Shown here: positions 52,331 through 63,003 of the stretch, piece by piece
Numbering within the stretch: the stretch's first letter is position 1
How the letters are laid out: each line of letters starts with the position of its first letter
Origin: SZUA-36 sp963774415
GTDB lineage: Bacteria; Pseudomonadota; Gammaproteobacteria; Xanthomonadales; SZUA-36
DNA: 64,000 bases
NCBI GenBank assembly: GCA_963774415.1
Contig: CAVZEU010000004.1
Location: forward strand, 310,001-374,000
Direction: 5' to 3'
Translations under genes and position numbers: made by a program
Notes under the pieces: generated by a model
Database searches by the model: none
The model's input: the letters and a program-made list of their open reading frames with translations, nothing else
Told to the model about the DNA's origin: nothing

Positions 52331-52999
52331 TCAAATGTGCAACCGGCCGTCGCTGTCCAGTTGCAGCGGCTGCTCCAACGGGTTTCCGTCAAACAGCACC
52401 GTGTCGCCTTCGAGCCGGAGCCGGCGCCGGCAGAACAGTTCCAGCGTCGCCACCACGAGTTTATGCTCCAGCGGCCCCAGGCGGGCGCTGAGCGAGGCGG
52501 CGTCGTCGCCCGCTTCGATCGGAATTCGAACCTGCGAGATCACGGGTCCGGCATCCAGCCCTGCGGTCACGAAGTGAATACTGGAACCGGTTTCCTCGTC
52601 ACCGGCCTGCAGTGCGCGCTGGTACGTGTCCAGACCCCGGTACAGCGGCAGCAGCGACGGGTGCAGGTTGATGACCCGGCCCTCGAAGCGGTTGGTGAAA
52701 ACCTCGGTCAGGATCCGCATGTAGCCCGCCAGGACGATCAATTGCGCCCGTGCGGCCTCGAGCGCGGCGTTGACGGCGGCATCGTGCGCGGCCCGGTCGG
52801 TATACGCCTTCTGGCTGATGACCGTGACCGGGATTCCGGCGGCCCGCGCGAAGGCGATGCCGGCGGCATCGGCACGGCTGGATATCACCGTGACGATGCG
52901 CATGGTCAGGCGTTTTGCGGCGATGGCGTCGATGATGGCCTTGAGGTTACTGCCGCGGCCGGATATCAGCACGGCGGTTCTGAGGGGCGCAGGACTCAT
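52331..52999 (-). CDS. purN: Phosphoribosylglycinamide formyltransferase PurN
   Basis: A 222-residue cytosolic enzyme that transfers formyl from 10-formyltetrahydrofolate to GAR in purine synthesis. [17 protein letters not shown] binds the phosphate; [44 protein letters not shown] carries the catalytic Asn and His; [18 protein letters not shown] follows with the catalytic Asp. The start at 52999 overlaps the purM stop by four bases (TCATGA region), so the two purine genes form a coupled operon. Confidence 0.96.
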   Translation of the reverse strand: MSPAPLRTAVLISGRGSNLKAIIDAIAAKRLTMRIVTVISSRADAAGIAFARAAGIPVTVISQKAYTDRAAHDAAVNAALEAARAQLIVLAGYMRILTEVFTNRFEGRVINLHPSLLPLYRGLDTYQRALQAGDEETGSSIHFVTAGLDAGPVISQVRIPIEAGDDAASLSARLGPLEHKLVVATLELFCRRRLRLEGDTVLFDGNPLEQPLQLDSDGRLHI

Positions 53000-54054
53000 G
53001 AGCGGGAATAGACGACTCGCGGCTGTTTCCCGGGCCATGGCGTGACCCGGCCGATGACATGCACGGTTTCACCGGCCCCGGCAAGCATCCCGCGGATTTC
53101 TTCGGCCTTGTCCGCGGCGACCAGCAACACCATGCCGATGCCGCAATTGAAGGTGCGCAGCATTTCCGCCTCGTCGATATTGCCGTTGGCTTGCAGCCAT
53201 TCGAAAACCGGCGGCAACGGCCACGCAGACAGGTCGATATCGAGGCCCAGGTGCGCGGGCATGACGCGAACGATGTTCTCCAAAAGGCCGCCGCCGGTGA
53301 TGTGGGCGAGGCCGTCGACCAGGCCGCTCGCGAGCAGCGGTTGCAGCGTGCGGACGTAGATTCGCGTCGGCGCCAGCAGGGCCTGGCCGAGGGTCGTGTT
53401 CGCCAACGGCTGGCCGGGTCCGTCGGCCGAGCGCTCCAGTACTTTCCTGATCAGCGAGTAGCCGTTGGAATGGGGGCCCGACGAAGGCAGTCCAAGGGCG
53501 ACGTGACCCGCCTCGACGCGGCTGCCGTCGATCAGCCGGGATTTCTCCACCACACCGACGCAAAACCCTGCCAGGTCGTAGTCGTCCCCACCGTACATGC
53601 CGGGCATTTCCGCGGTCTCGCCGCCGACCAGGGCGCAGCCGGCCTGCCGGCAGCCTTCGGCAATACCCTCGATCACGGTTTGCGCGGTGTCGAGTTCGAG
53701 TTTGCCGGTGGCGTAGTAGTCGAGGAAAAACAGCGGCTCCGCGCCGCTGGTCAGGATGTCATTGACGCACATGGCGACCAGGTCGATACCGATCGTGCTG
53801 TGGTCGTCCAGCTGCCTGGCCAGCAACAGCTTCGTACCCACACCGTCAGTCCCCGAAACCAGCAGCGGTTGCCGGTAACGGCTCGTGTCCAGCTCGAACA
53901 TCCCGCTGAAGCCACCCAGGCCGCTAACGACCCCGGCACGGCGGGTGGATCTGACCGCCGGCTTGATGCGTTCGACCAGCGCGTTACCCGCGTCGATATC
54001 GACGCCGGCGTCACGGTAACTCAAGCTGCGACTCTTTTCGTTCTCGCCATTCAC
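52996..54054 (-). CDS. purM: Phosphoribosylformylglycinamidine cyclo-ligase PurM
   Basis: A 352-residue AIR synthetase that closes the imidazole ring in purine synthesis using [28 protein letters not shown] is the usual N-terminus, [12 protein letters not shown] and [13 protein letters not shown] bind ATP, and [23 protein letters not shown] is the cyclase signature. The start taken is GTG 54054. It is the first gene of purM-purN, divergent from the DUF2066 gene, with a MITE-like repeat in the space between. Confidence 0.96.
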   Translation of the reverse strand: MNGENEKSRSLSYRDAGVDIDAGNALVERIKPAVRSTRRAGVVSGLGGFSGMFELDTSRYRQPLLVSGTDGVGTKLLLARQLDDHSTIGIDLVAMCVNDILTSGAEPLFFLDYYATGKLELDTAQTVIEGIAEGCRQAGCALVGGETAEMPGMYGGDDYDLAGFCVGVVEKSRLIDGSRVEAGHVALGLPSSGPHSNGYSLIRKVLERSADGPGQPLANTTLGQALLAPTRIYVRTLQPLLASGLVDGLAHITGGGLLENIVRVMPAHLGLDIDLSAWPLPPVFEWLQANGNIDEAEMLRTFNCGIGMVLLVAADKAEEIRGMLAGAGETVHVIGRVTPWPGKQPRVVYSRS

Positions 54055-54140
54055 GGGCCGGTCCGTATTTTCATGCCGTTGGAGATGTCATATGGTATCG
54101 TATTTGCCGGTCTGAAAAACCAGAACATTTCACCGGCAGC

Positions 54141-54410
54141 TAGGGCCTGTTAACACTATTTGAATCATCGCTGCCGGAGGTCATTTTTTTGACTGGCAAG
54201 GCGGAAGGAGTGCATTGTAGTGAATCTACATAAACGAGTGACAACGCGCTCAGTCGGGAAAAGGGCCCCGGCCCTGCGGGTTGTGCCTGAAAAAGCCCCA
54301 CTCTGCGTTACTCGTCGCTTATTTGGAGTGACCAAACCGCGCTCCTCGTGCCTTGATTGGGACTTTTTCAGGCACAACAGTGACGATTTAAATAGTGTTA
54401 ACAGGCCCTA
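54141..54410. repeat. MITE-like element with 26-base terminal inverted repeats and TA target duplication
   Basis: The ends are near-perfect inverted repeats: the left end starts TAGGGCCTGTTAACACTATT at 54141, and the right end is its complement finishing at 54410, with one mismatch in 26. The outer TA on both sides fits a TA target duplication, as made by IS630/Tc1-type transposases. The inside is a long imperfect palindrome; for example GTTGTGCCTGAAAAAG near 54280 pairs with CTTTTTCAGGCACAAC at 54364-54379. No protein is encoded. It lies between purM and the DUF2066 gene and ends four bases before the earliest possible start (GTG 54414) of the latter. Confidence 0.8.
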
Positions 54411-54509
54411 AAGGTGTATGGCCCATTGCGCAGGCGTTCGGTACTCCATGATTTCTTCGGCAAGGTAACGGCTCCCGGCTGCCGTCGGCCCGTGACGTCC
54501 GCGCGTGGA

Positions 54510-55544
54510 ATGCTGCTCTCATTCATTTTGCTGCTGGGAATGGCGGCCGTTGGTCCGGCGGCGGCGCAGGGGGCGCAGGATCTTTATACCGGCGAAGTCG
54601 TGGTTAGCGGGCAAAGCGCCGCAGAACGTGACGAGGCGCTGCCCGGCGCGCTGATCCAGGTGTTGCAGAAACTCAGCGGGCAGCGGGACTTGCCGGCCTC
54701 GCCGGTCATCGATCAGGCCCTCGCCCGGGCCAATGACTTGTTGCTCGCGTTCAGCTACCAAACGGAGGCGCGTCTGCAGCCGGACGGCAGCAGCAAGGAC
54801 GAGTTGCATCTTGTCGCCAGTTTCAGGCCCGGTGAAATGGACCGTGTCCTGCGGCAGGCCGATCTGCCCCGCTGGCAGGTTGACCGGCCGGTGGTTCAGG
54901 TCTGGGCGGTCATCGACGATGGCCAGACGCGTACGCTGAAACCGATGGAATACCAATATGCCTGGCAGGCGATGCAGGACATCGCGTCGAGGCGCGGACT
55001 GCATCTGAGCTGGCCCGAGCTGGATGCCGAGGAAATGCAACTGCTGGACATGAGGCTGGTCTGGGGCGGGTTCACGGATTACCTTGCACAATTCGGCGCG
55101 CCGTCCGATGGTGTGCTGATCGTCACGGCGCGGCGCGAAGGGCCGCAATGGCTGCTGCGCTGGAACCTGGCCGCCAGCGGCCGCCACTGGAGTTGGCACA
55201 ACAGCGACCGGGAGTTGATGTTTGCGCTGGCGGATGGTGTGCACCGGACGGTCGACGAGATCGCTGCGGTCAATTCCATCGCGGCCCGGGACCAGGGCCA
55301 ATGGCAAATCGATTTGAGCGTGGAAGATCTCAGGAACGGAGATGACTACAATCGCTGCCTGGCCTATCTGCGGAGCCAGGTGCTCGTGACGGCGGTGCAG
55401 GTGGTTGCCGCTGAACCCGGCCGGGCGCATTTCCGCTTGCAGGTCAACGCTGCGCCCAGGTACCTGGTGGAAGCCTTCCAGCGTGCCGCGGTGCTGTTGC
55501 CGGTCGGTGCGGCTGACAATTTCCAATACCGGTTTTTGCGCTGA
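54510..55544 (+). CDS. DUF2066 periplasmic protein
   Basis: A 344-residue secreted protein of unknown function. MLLSFILLLGMAAVGPAAAQG is a signal peptide cut near residue 21. The DUF2066 region follows: LYTGEVVVSGQSAAERDEALPGALIQVLQKLSGQRDLPASP, LLLAFSYQT, LHLVASFRPGEMDRVLRQADLPRWQVDRPVVQVWAVIDDG. The frame is open to a GTG at 54414 right after the MITE, which would give a 32-residue Arg-rich extension; the ATG at 54510 makes a cleaner signal peptide, but neither has a good ribosome-binding site. It is followed by perM and hda, the order known from Pseudomonas, where DUF2066 genes sit beside purM-purN. Confidence 0.85.
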   Translation: MLLSFILLLGMAAVGPAAAQGAQDLYTGEVVVSGQSAAERDEALPGALIQVLQKLSGQRDLPASPVIDQALARANDLLLAFSYQTEARLQPDGSSKDELHLVASFRPGEMDRVLRQADLPRWQVDRPVVQVWAVIDDGQTRTLKPMEYQYAWQAMQDIASRRGLHLSWPELDAEEMQLLDMRLVWGGFTDYLAQFGAPSDGVLIVTARREGPQWLLRWNLAASGRHWSWHNSDRELMFALADGVHRTVDEIAAVNSIAARDQGQWQIDLSVEDLRNGDDYNRCLAYLRSQVLVTAVQVVAAEPGRAHFRLQVNAAPRYLVEAFQRAAVLLPVGAADNFQYRFLR

Positions 55545-56632
55545 TGCGGGCGGAATCGCGCAACTGGCTGGTGTTGGCGGTGCTGCTGCTGTGCGGCTGG
55601 CTGATCTACAGGCTGGCGGCCGTGATTACGCCATTTGCGGTGTCCGCGGTGCTGGCCTATTTTGGCGATCCACTGGTCGACCGTCTGCAGCGCGTGTCGC
55701 TTGGGCGCTGGCGGATCGGCAGGTCGCTGGCTGTCAGCGTCGTCTTCGTGGGGTTGCTGTCCCTGCTGGTGGTGGTCCTGCTGGTGCTCGTTCCGGCGCT
55801 GCTTGAACAGGTCCACTTGCTGGTCAGGCGCCTGCCGCAGTGGATCGAGTGGTTTTCAGCGACGGCCCTGCCGTGGTTGTCGGGCAAAACCGGCGTCGAC
55901 CTGAGCGGCTTCAAGCTACCGGTGCTCGCGGGCGTGGTCAAGGACTACTGGCAGGAAATCAGCACCGCCGCCGTCAGCGTTGTCAATATCGTGTCGCGCG
56001 GAGGCGTGGCCGTGGCCACCTGGTTGACCAACCTGGTGCTGATTCCGGTGGTGACCTTTTACCTGCTGCGGGACTGGGACGACCTGCTCAGGGGCATCGG
56101 GGATATGCTGCCGCGCCGGATCAGGGGCGAGGCCGGGTCTCTCGCCGCCGAAGTCGATGCGGTTTTGAGCGCCTTCTTCCGCGGCCAACTGATGGTCATG
56201 GTCGCCCTGGGGGCGATTTATTCCATCGGCCTGTCGTTCATCGGGCTCGATTTTGCCGTTCTGATCGGGATGACGGCGGGACTATTGAGCATCGTTCCGT
56301 ACCTGGGCTCGATCGCCGGCGTCGTGGTGGCTTCCGCCACGGCCTTATACCAGTTCCATGACGGCTTGCACGTGATGCTGGTCTTGCTGGTTTTCGCCGT
56401 AGGTCAATCGGCGGAAGGCATGTTGCTGACGCCCAGGCTGGTCGGTGACCGCATCGGCTTACACCCGGTGGCGGTCATTTTCGCGGTGCTGGCCGGCGGT
56501 CAGTTGTTCGGTTTTTTGGGCGTGCTGCTGGCCTTGCCGGCAACCGCCGCGCTGAACGTGCTCGTCCTGCACCTGCATCGCAGGTACCGGCAGAGTGATT
56601 TGTACAAGTCGGAGCCGGGCGCGGGAGCCTGA
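55544..56632 (+). CDS. AI-2E family transporter / PerM-like permease
   Basis: A 362-residue inner-membrane protein with about eight hydrophobic segments of the AI-2 exporter (TqsA/PerM/YdgG) superfamily. Signs: FAVSAVLAYFGDPLVDRLQR at the first loop, VTFYLLRDWDDLL, GQLMVMVALGAIYSIGLSFIGLDFAVLIGMTAGLLSIVPYLGSI and LTPRLVGDRIGLHPVAVIFAVLAGGQLFGFLGVLLALPATAALNVL. Members export small molecules or exchange Na+/H+; the substrate here is not known. Start and stop codons overlap DUF2066 by one base. hda follows after two bases. Confidence 0.9.
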   Translation: MRAESRNWLVLAVLLLCGWLIYRLAAVITPFAVSAVLAYFGDPLVDRLQRVSLGRWRIGRSLAVSVVFVGLLSLLVVVLLVLVPALLEQVHLLVRRLPQWIEWFSATALPWLSGKTGVDLSGFKLPVLAGVVKDYWQEISTAAVSVVNIVSRGGVAVATWLTNLVLIPVVTFYLLRDWDDLLRGIGDMLPRRIRGEAGSLAAEVDAVLSAFFRGQLMVMVALGAIYSIGLSFIGLDFAVLIGMTAGLLSIVPYLGSIAGVVVASATALYQFHDGLHVMLVLLVFAVGQSAEGMLLTPRLVGDRIGLHPVAVIFAVLAGGQLFGFLGVLLALPATAALNVLVLHLHRRYRQSDLYKSEPGAGA

Positions 56633-56634
56633 AG

Positions 56635-57360
56635 ATGCTGTATTCACCGCAGCTGCCCCTGCAATTGGCGGCGCCGCCGGCCAAGCGTTTCGATGACTTT
56701 GTCAGCGGCCCCAACGGCGCGCTGGTGGCGGCACTGAAGCATGCGGCGGACGAGCCGGGGTGCAGCATTTTCCTGTACGGGCCGCAAGGCAGCGGCAAAA
56801 CCCACCTCCTGACAGCCTTGTGCCTGTATCTGCGGGAGCGGGGTCAGCGGGCTTTCTATCTCGATTTGCGGCAGCTGCCGGACAACGCCATCGAGTCGTT
56901 GCAGGGGCTCGAGAACCTCGACCTGGTATGCGTGGACAACCTGCACGCGATTGCCGGCAGCAAGACCTGGGAAGAGGCCCTGTTCAGCCTCTTCAACCGG
57001 CTCCGCGACGCCCGCGGCCGGCTCGTGGTCAGCAGCCGCAGACGGCTTTCCAGCGTTGATCTCGTCCTGCCGGACCTGCGGTCGAGGCTGGTATGGGGTT
57101 TGCGCCTGTCATTGCTGCCGCTCGGCGACGAGGATTTGCTGCGTGCGCTCGCTCAGGGCAGTGAGGCGCTCGGCATTCGTCTGCCGGCGGAGGTCAGGCG
57201 ATACCTGGTCAAACACCAGGAGCGCCACCTGCCCACGCTGCTCGGTACCGTCGAGGACCTGCACCGGGCCGCCCTCGCCGGCAAACGCCGAATCACGATA
57301 CCGCTGGCCCGCGAGGTCTTGAGAGCGGGCCGCGGGCAAGGCGGCCCGCCCTCCGATTGA
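56635..57360 (+). CDS. hda: DnaA regulatory inactivator Hda
   Basis: A 241-residue AAA+ protein related to DnaA domain III. The N-terminal QLPLQL hexamer is a sliding-clamp-binding motif; Walker A is LYGPQGSGKTHLL near residue 45; Walker B is LVCVDNLHAI; FNRLRDARGRLVVSSRRRL is the sensor I part, and RSRLVWGLRLSLLPLGDEDL follows as in DnaA. With the loaded clamp it promotes hydrolysis of ATP on DnaA and so blocks repeated initiation. The gene closes the DUF2066-perM-hda operon. Confidence 0.94.
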   Translation: MLYSPQLPLQLAAPPAKRFDDFVSGPNGALVAALKHAADEPGCSIFLYGPQGSGKTHLLTALCLYLRERGQRAFYLDLRQLPDNAIESLQGLENLDLVCVDNLHAIAGSKTWEEALFSLFNRLRDARGRLVVSSRRRLSSVDLVLPDLRSRLVWGLRLSLLPLGDEDLLRALAQGSEALGIRLPAEVRRYLVKHQERHLPTLLGTVEDLHRAALAGKRRITIPLAREVLRAGRGQGGPPSD

Positions 57361-57426
57361 GCCGTTACCCCAGCTGCTTTATGCGGGTCTGTGCGCGGTG
57401 CCGCTGCGGGCACCCGGACGCGGGCA

Positions 57427-59127
57427 TCAACGAAATGTGACGCGTTGGTCGATGACCAGACCGTGCTTGTCGAATTTCATTTGCACACGCATGGTTCCGG
57501 CCATGGCCCTGGACGCCGCTTTTGCCGCCGCCACCAGTTCCTCCAGTTCCTGATTGTCGGCGCCCGGATTGACTCGCCAACGCTCGGCCGCGTCGCTGCT
57601 AACCTGCATCTGCCGCGCGAGGTCGTAATTCACCGAAAGGAAAGTGCCGTCGTCCTTGCTGTCGGCCTCCATGTACTTTTTCAGGCGGGCTGCTTCCTGC
57701 TCTCCGAGCGCGAAACCAATCGCGTCGTGATTCATCAATGCGAAAACGGGGGCATGTTCGCCTGGAACCATGTTGTCCGGGAGCCTGACCGGTTCAGTCT
57801 GGTTGGCTAGGTCCAGTTCCTGGACTCCGGGCACCATCATGCTGGCCATGCCGACGAACATTTCAGGCTTGTCCACGTGCACGACGGCGAGGGCGCTCCT
57901 CACCGGTATCCTGGCCTTGGGATCCATGTCGTCGACCCGCACGCGAACCCCCATCAGGTTGTTGACCATGGGCGGCATCGGAATGTTGAGTTGCTGCACC
58001 ATCTGCCGGGCCGCCTGGTTGAAATTTTCGAAGCGCTGGCACTGGAATGGTTGCGCCACCAGTGCATTGGCTTTTTGCAGCAGGAATGTGCGCAGCTTGC
58101 CGATGCGAAGGGCCAGCGCGGCATCGAAGAACTGCGCGTCGTTGCCGGCCGGCGGCATGTCGGAAACGACATCGGCCAGGCCCTGTGCCAGCGTGCTGTC
58201 CATTTCGAGGTCGTAGCGCATGCCCGCTTCATTGGTTGTCAGGACGGTGGTGCCGGCCGTGATGCGGGGCGTCTTGGCGAGCATCGCCTTGATTTCGCTG
58301 CTGCAGACCGGGCCGAGGGCTGCGGGGTCGAAACTGACGTTTTTGCCCAGGTAGCTGTGGGTGACGCTGTCCGTGTCGAGAAATTCATGCGCGACCTTCT
58401 GCAAATCGACCATGCCGGAGCCGTAGTTGGAGTAGCCCTTGTCGGCGTTGAGCTTGGCCAGCGCGTGACTCGAGGCGATGCTTTGCGCGGGCTTGGCCAG
58501 GCCGAGAAATGCCGGCAGCAGCGTCGCTTGCGCGGCGACCGGAAAGGCGGCCACGGCCAGTTGCCTGTCGAGTATCGCGACATAGATGCCAACCGGCAGT
58601 TGGTCCTGTGCCAGGCGCCAGTAAGGCCTGCCATTGAGTTCCTGTTGTGGCCACTTGATGCCGGTCTTGGCCTCGATGCGGGCAATGGCGGCCCGCAGTG
58701 CCTGGGCGTCCGTGAGTTCCAGTCGTACGAACGGAAAGATGCCCATGCCGTAAATGGCATGATGGGCCTGCAGTGAAATACCCACCTTTTCCAGGCTCTC
58801 GGGACTGACTTTGCCGCCGAGTTCATCCAGAACTGCGGCCAGCAGCCGTTCACCGCCGCCGTGTTTGGTGTTGCCGGCGTAGTCCGCCTGGAACCTGGCC
58901 GCCTTGTTGTTGATCGCGTCCAGCAGCGGCTGGAAGCGGGCGATGTAGGCATCCGTGATTGCCTTGGGCGCCGGTTCCAGTTCGGCGAAGACGTAGGGCG
59001 TATCCGCCGGTGCGAAGGCGAGCAGGGGATTGCTGCCGGTCTTGGCGGTGGCTTCCGGTTCCTTGTGACAGCCCGTCAGCAGCAGGCCGAGGGCGGCAAG
59101 CAGCGATAACGCAAGTTTGGATTTCAT
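57427..59127 (-). CDS. Large lipoprotein of unknown function
   Basis: A 566-residue lipoprotein: MKSKLALSLLAALGLLLTGC has a lipobox LTGC with Cys at residue 20, followed by a short linker HKEPEATAKTGS. The mature part begins LLAFAPADTPYVFAELEPAPKAI, has a long alpha/beta region with no enzyme motif recognised, and has paired segments with a repeated theme (TPYVFAELEP, APVFALMNHDAIGFAL). Acidic residue after the Cys is not Asp at +2 but His, so outer-membrane sorting is likely. The start at 59127 is taken because it opens the signal peptide; the frame is open further upstream. It is convergent with hda and lies alone before the pnt genes. Function not recognised. Confidence 0.82.
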   Translation of the reverse strand: MKSKLALSLLAALGLLLTGCHKEPEATAKTGSNPLLAFAPADTPYVFAELEPAPKAITDAYIARFQPLLDAINNKAARFQADYAGNTKHGGGERLLAAVLDELGGKVSPESLEKVGISLQAHHAIYGMGIFPFVRLELTDAQALRAAIARIEAKTGIKWPQQELNGRPYWRLAQDQLPVGIYVAILDRQLAVAAFPVAAQATLLPAFLGLAKPAQSIASSHALAKLNADKGYSNYGSGMVDLQKVAHEFLDTDSVTHSYLGKNVSFDPAALGPVCSSEIKAMLAKTPRITAGTTVLTTNEAGMRYDLEMDSTLAQGLADVVSDMPPAGNDAQFFDAALALRIGKLRTFLLQKANALVAQPFQCQRFENFNQAARQMVQQLNIPMPPMVNNLMGVRVRVDDMDPKARIPVRSALAVVHVDKPEMFVGMASMMVPGVQELDLANQTEPVRLPDNMVPGEHAPVFALMNHDAIGFALGEQEAARLKKYMEADSKDDGTFLSVNYDLARQMQVSSDAAERWRVNPGADNQELEELVAAAKAASRAMAGTMRVQMKFDKHGLVIDQRVTFR

Positions 59128-59282
59128 CGTATTACTGTCCTGGATCGTGTTATGTATAGGTGTTTTACCACAGTATAACACTATATGCAAGATCTCGCAC
59201 TGGAAGCGCGCGCTGGGGCGCACCCGCGGGCAATCGATGGGCGTATGCTCGAGCCGCTGCGTTCACTGGCGAACGGGGGTAT

Positions 59283-59309
59283 TTTGCCCCGGCAGGGCGC
59301 CGGGGCAAA
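59283..59309. terminator. Perfect 11-bp hairpin, terminator of the pnt operon
   Basis: TTTGCCCCGGC and GCCGGGGCAAA form a perfect 11-bp stem around the loop AGGGC, 18 bases downstream of the pntB stop on the minus strand. The T and A bases at the ends allow use in both directions, so it may also shield the lipoprotein side. Confidence 0.7.
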
Positions 59310-59326
59310 GGTGGAGCGGGCAGTAA

Positions 59327-60724
<1,398 letters not shown>

Positions 60725-60729
60725 GGTGA

Positions 60730-61017
60730 TCAGCCCTTGTCCCTGGTGGATTTGAACATTTCCAGCATGCGTTCGGTCACCACGTAGCCGCCGACGGCGT
60801 TGCCTGCGCCGAGAATCACGGCGATGAAACCGATGATCTTCTCCACGTCGGTCTGTGCGTGGCCCAGCGCGACCATGGCGCCCACCAACACGATGCCGTG
60901 GACGAAATTCGAACCCGACATCAGCGGGGTGTGCAATATGGTCGGTACCTTGGAAATGACCTCGTAGCCGGTGAATGCGGCCAGCATGAATATGTAGAGG
61001 GCGACAAAACCTTCCAT
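60730..61017 (-). CDS. pntAb: NAD(P) transhydrogenase subunit alpha, membrane part (PntAb)
   Basis: A 95-residue membrane subunit with three hydrophobic segments: LYIFMLAAFTGYEVIS, LMSGSNFVHGIVLVGAM and KIIGFIAVILGAGNAVGGYVVTERMLEMF. This piece is fused to the soluble alpha part in E. coli PntA but stands as its own gene in Rhodospirillum-type enzymes, as here. One base separates it from pntAa and five from pntB, so stoichiometric co-translation is likely. Confidence 0.95.
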   Translation of the reverse strand: MEGFVALYIFMLAAFTGYEVISKVPTILHTPLMSGSNFVHGIVLVGAMVALGHAQTDVEKIIGFIAVILGAGNAVGGYVVTERMLEMFKSTRDKG

Positions 61018-61018
61018 A

Positions 61019-62170
61019 TCAATCTCCCTGTGTTTGGCTTGGGTTACCGCTCGCGAGCAGTTCGGCCGTGGCCTTGTGGACCACCTCGCCGCCGTGGGTC
61101 AGCAGCGTGCCGTCGATAATTTCGTCCTCGCGGTCGATGTTCAATACCCCGTCTGCAACCATCAACTCCAGCAGGTTGACCAGGTTGCGCGCGTACATTT
61201 CACTGGCGTGGATGGCAGCCTGGCTGGCGAGGTTCAGTGGCCCGTCGACGATGACGTCCCGGTGGGTGACGGTGTCGCCGGGTTCGGTCAACACGCAGTT
61301 ACCGCCCGATTCGGCCGCCAGGTCGACGATGACCGAACCGGGGCCCATGCCTTCGACCATGGACTCGGTGATGATCTTGGGCGCCGGCTTGCCCGGGATG
61401 GCGGCGGTCGAGACGACCACGTCCGCCTTGGCCAGGTGTTCGGCCAGCTTGTCGGCCTGCTGCTGGCTTTCCTCTGCGGTCAGTTCGCGGGCGTAACCGC
61501 CTTCGCCCTCGGCGCTGACACCGGTGTCGATCATCTTCGCACCGAGCGATTCGACCTGTTCACGGGCCGCGGCGCGGATGTCGTAGGCCTCGACCCTGGC
61601 GCCGAGACGGCGCGCGGTGGCGATCGCCTGCAAACCGGCCACGCCGGCCCCAATCACGACCACGCTGGCGGGCCGCAGGGTACCGGCGGCCGTTGTCAGC
61701 ATCGGAAACAGCCTCGGCGCGAGCGTGGCCGCGCGGATGACGGCCTTGTAACCGGCGACGGTCGCCTGCGAGGAGAGCACGTCCATGGATTGCGCCCGCG
61801 AGATGCGCGGCACCAGTTCCATGGCCATGCAGGTCAGGCGCTTTTGCTGCAGCGTCTCGACCACGGCCGGGTTGCGGTGGGCAAAAACCAGCCCCATGCA
61901 GAGGCTGTCTTCCGTCGCCAGCGCCAACCTGTCCGCCGCCGGCGCCTGCACCCACAACCAGATGTCGGTCATGGTCAGAATGCTTTCCGCGTCGTCCAGC
62001 AACACGCAGTCTGAATATTGTTCATCGGAAAACCCGGCCGCCTTGCCGGCGCCCTTCTCGACGAGGACCCGGAGGCCTTTGCCCGCCAACTTGTTGGCAG
62101 TGACCGGATCGAGCGCCACGCGGCGTTCTCCTGCGGCATGCTCCTTGAGCACCGCTACGGTTAATGACAT
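61019..62170 (-). CDS. pntAa: NAD(P) transhydrogenase subunit alpha, soluble NAD(H)-binding part (PntAa)
   Basis: A 383-residue cytosolic subunit that binds NAD(H). It has the alanine dehydrogenase/PNT N-terminal domain (RVALDPVTANKLAGKGLRVLVEKGAGKAAGFSDEQY) and a Rossmann domain near 165 (VVVIGAGVAGLQAIATARRLGARVEAYDIR), then the mobile loop region EGGYARELTAEE and PGKPAPKIITESMVEGMGPGSVIVDLAAESGGNC. It leads pntAa-pntAb-pntB. The upstream gap (62171-62334) separates it from murU, which is on the same strand. Confidence 0.96.
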   Translation of the reverse strand: MSLTVAVLKEHAAGERRVALDPVTANKLAGKGLRVLVEKGAGKAAGFSDEQYSDCVLLDDAESILTMTDIWLWVQAPAADRLALATEDSLCMGLVFAHRNPAVVETLQQKRLTCMAMELVPRISRAQSMDVLSSQATVAGYKAVIRAATLAPRLFPMLTTAAGTLRPASVVVIGAGVAGLQAIATARRLGARVEAYDIRAAAREQVESLGAKMIDTGVSAEGEGGYARELTAEESQQQADKLAEHLAKADVVVSTAAIPGKPAPKIITESMVEGMGPGSVIVDLAAESGGNCVLTEPGDTVTHRDVIVDGPLNLASQAAIHASEMYARNLVNLLELMVADGVLNIDREDEIIDGTLLTHGGEVVHKATAELLASGNPSQTQGD

Positions 62171-62334
62171 CAGTTATTCTCCCTGTTCCTAAGGCGCGGT
62201 TACGCGACAAAAACCGGCCTTTTAACGCTCGAGACCGGCTTATCAAGTCTAAAGACCCGCTTTGAAAACCGTTTATTATCCCTTAAAAGCGTGCGCTATT
62301 GTAGACCGATTGGACGGCGGCAAGATGATTTATG

Positions 62335-63003
62335 TCATGCATTGTCCATCAGGCGCCGGCGCAGTTGCTCGAGCCTCCGCGGTGTGCCGATGTCATGCCA
62401 GTCGCCGCGGTACAGCTCCCCGGTCAGCTGGCGGGCGTCGGCCGCGGCACGCAGCAACGGCACGACCGAGAAGCTGCCCGCGGGGCTGCCGGCGAAGAAC
62501 CCAGGGTGGTAGACGGCAATTCCGCTGAAGGTATGGAGCGGCTCCCCGCGGTTGGCCACGCGGCCGCCTGCGAGGGCGAAGTCACCCCCTGCCTTGTCGC
62601 CGGGGTTCGGCACCAGCACCAGGTGCGCCTGCTCGCATTTGACCGCGCGCAGGCGGGACAGCGGATAGTCGCAGAAAATATCGCCGTTGATCACCGCGAA
62701 TGGCACGGGACCCAGCAGGGGCAGCGCCTGGCGGATGCCGCCCCCGGTGTCCAGCGCCCCGGGCGGCTCCTCCGAGTAACGGATGTCAAGGCCCCATTTC
62801 GCGCCGTCGCCCAGGGCCGCGCGAATCTGCGGGCCCAGGTGCGCCAGGTTGATGACGATTTGCCGAAAGCCCGCCAGCGCCAGGCGTTCCAGGTGGTATT
62901 CGATCAGCGGCTTGCCGCCGGCCTCCAACAGCGGCTTGGGCGTGCTGTCGGTCAGCGGCCGCAAACGTTCGCCGCGGCCGGCGGCGAGGATCATGGCGCG
63001 CAT
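62335..63003 (-). CDS. murU: N-acetylmuramate alpha-1-phosphate uridylyltransferase MurU
   Basis: A 222-residue nucleotidyltransferase that makes UDP-MurNAc from MurNAc-1-phosphate in the fosfomycin-bypass recycling pathway. MRAMILAAGRGERLRPLTDSTPKPLLEAGGKPLIEYHLERLALAG is the NTP signature; AVINGDIFCDYPL has the metal Asp; FSGIAVYHPGFFAGSPAGSFSVVPLLRAA and WHDIGTPRRLEQL are typical of the MurU/RmlA-short group. It overlaps amgK by 13 bases. The amgK-murU pair, here on the strand leading away from the window edge, is the same as in Pseudomonas. Confidence 0.94.
   Translation of the reverse strand: MRAMILAAGRGERLRPLTDSTPKPLLEAGGKPLIEYHLERLALAGFRQIVINLAHLGPQIRAALGDGAKWGLDIRYSEEPPGALDTGGGIRQALPLLGPVPFAVINGDIFCDYPLSRLRAVKCEQAHLVLVPNPGDKAGGDFALAGGRVANRGEPLHTFSGIAVYHPGFFAGSPAGSFSVVPLLRAAADARQLTGELYRGDWHDIGTPRRLEQLRRRLMDNA

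Noticed and set aside
57397..57414. GGTGCC/GGCACC hairpin after hda as a terminator
   Set aside because: The stem is six bases with no T-rich tail on either strand; this is too weak to list as a feature.
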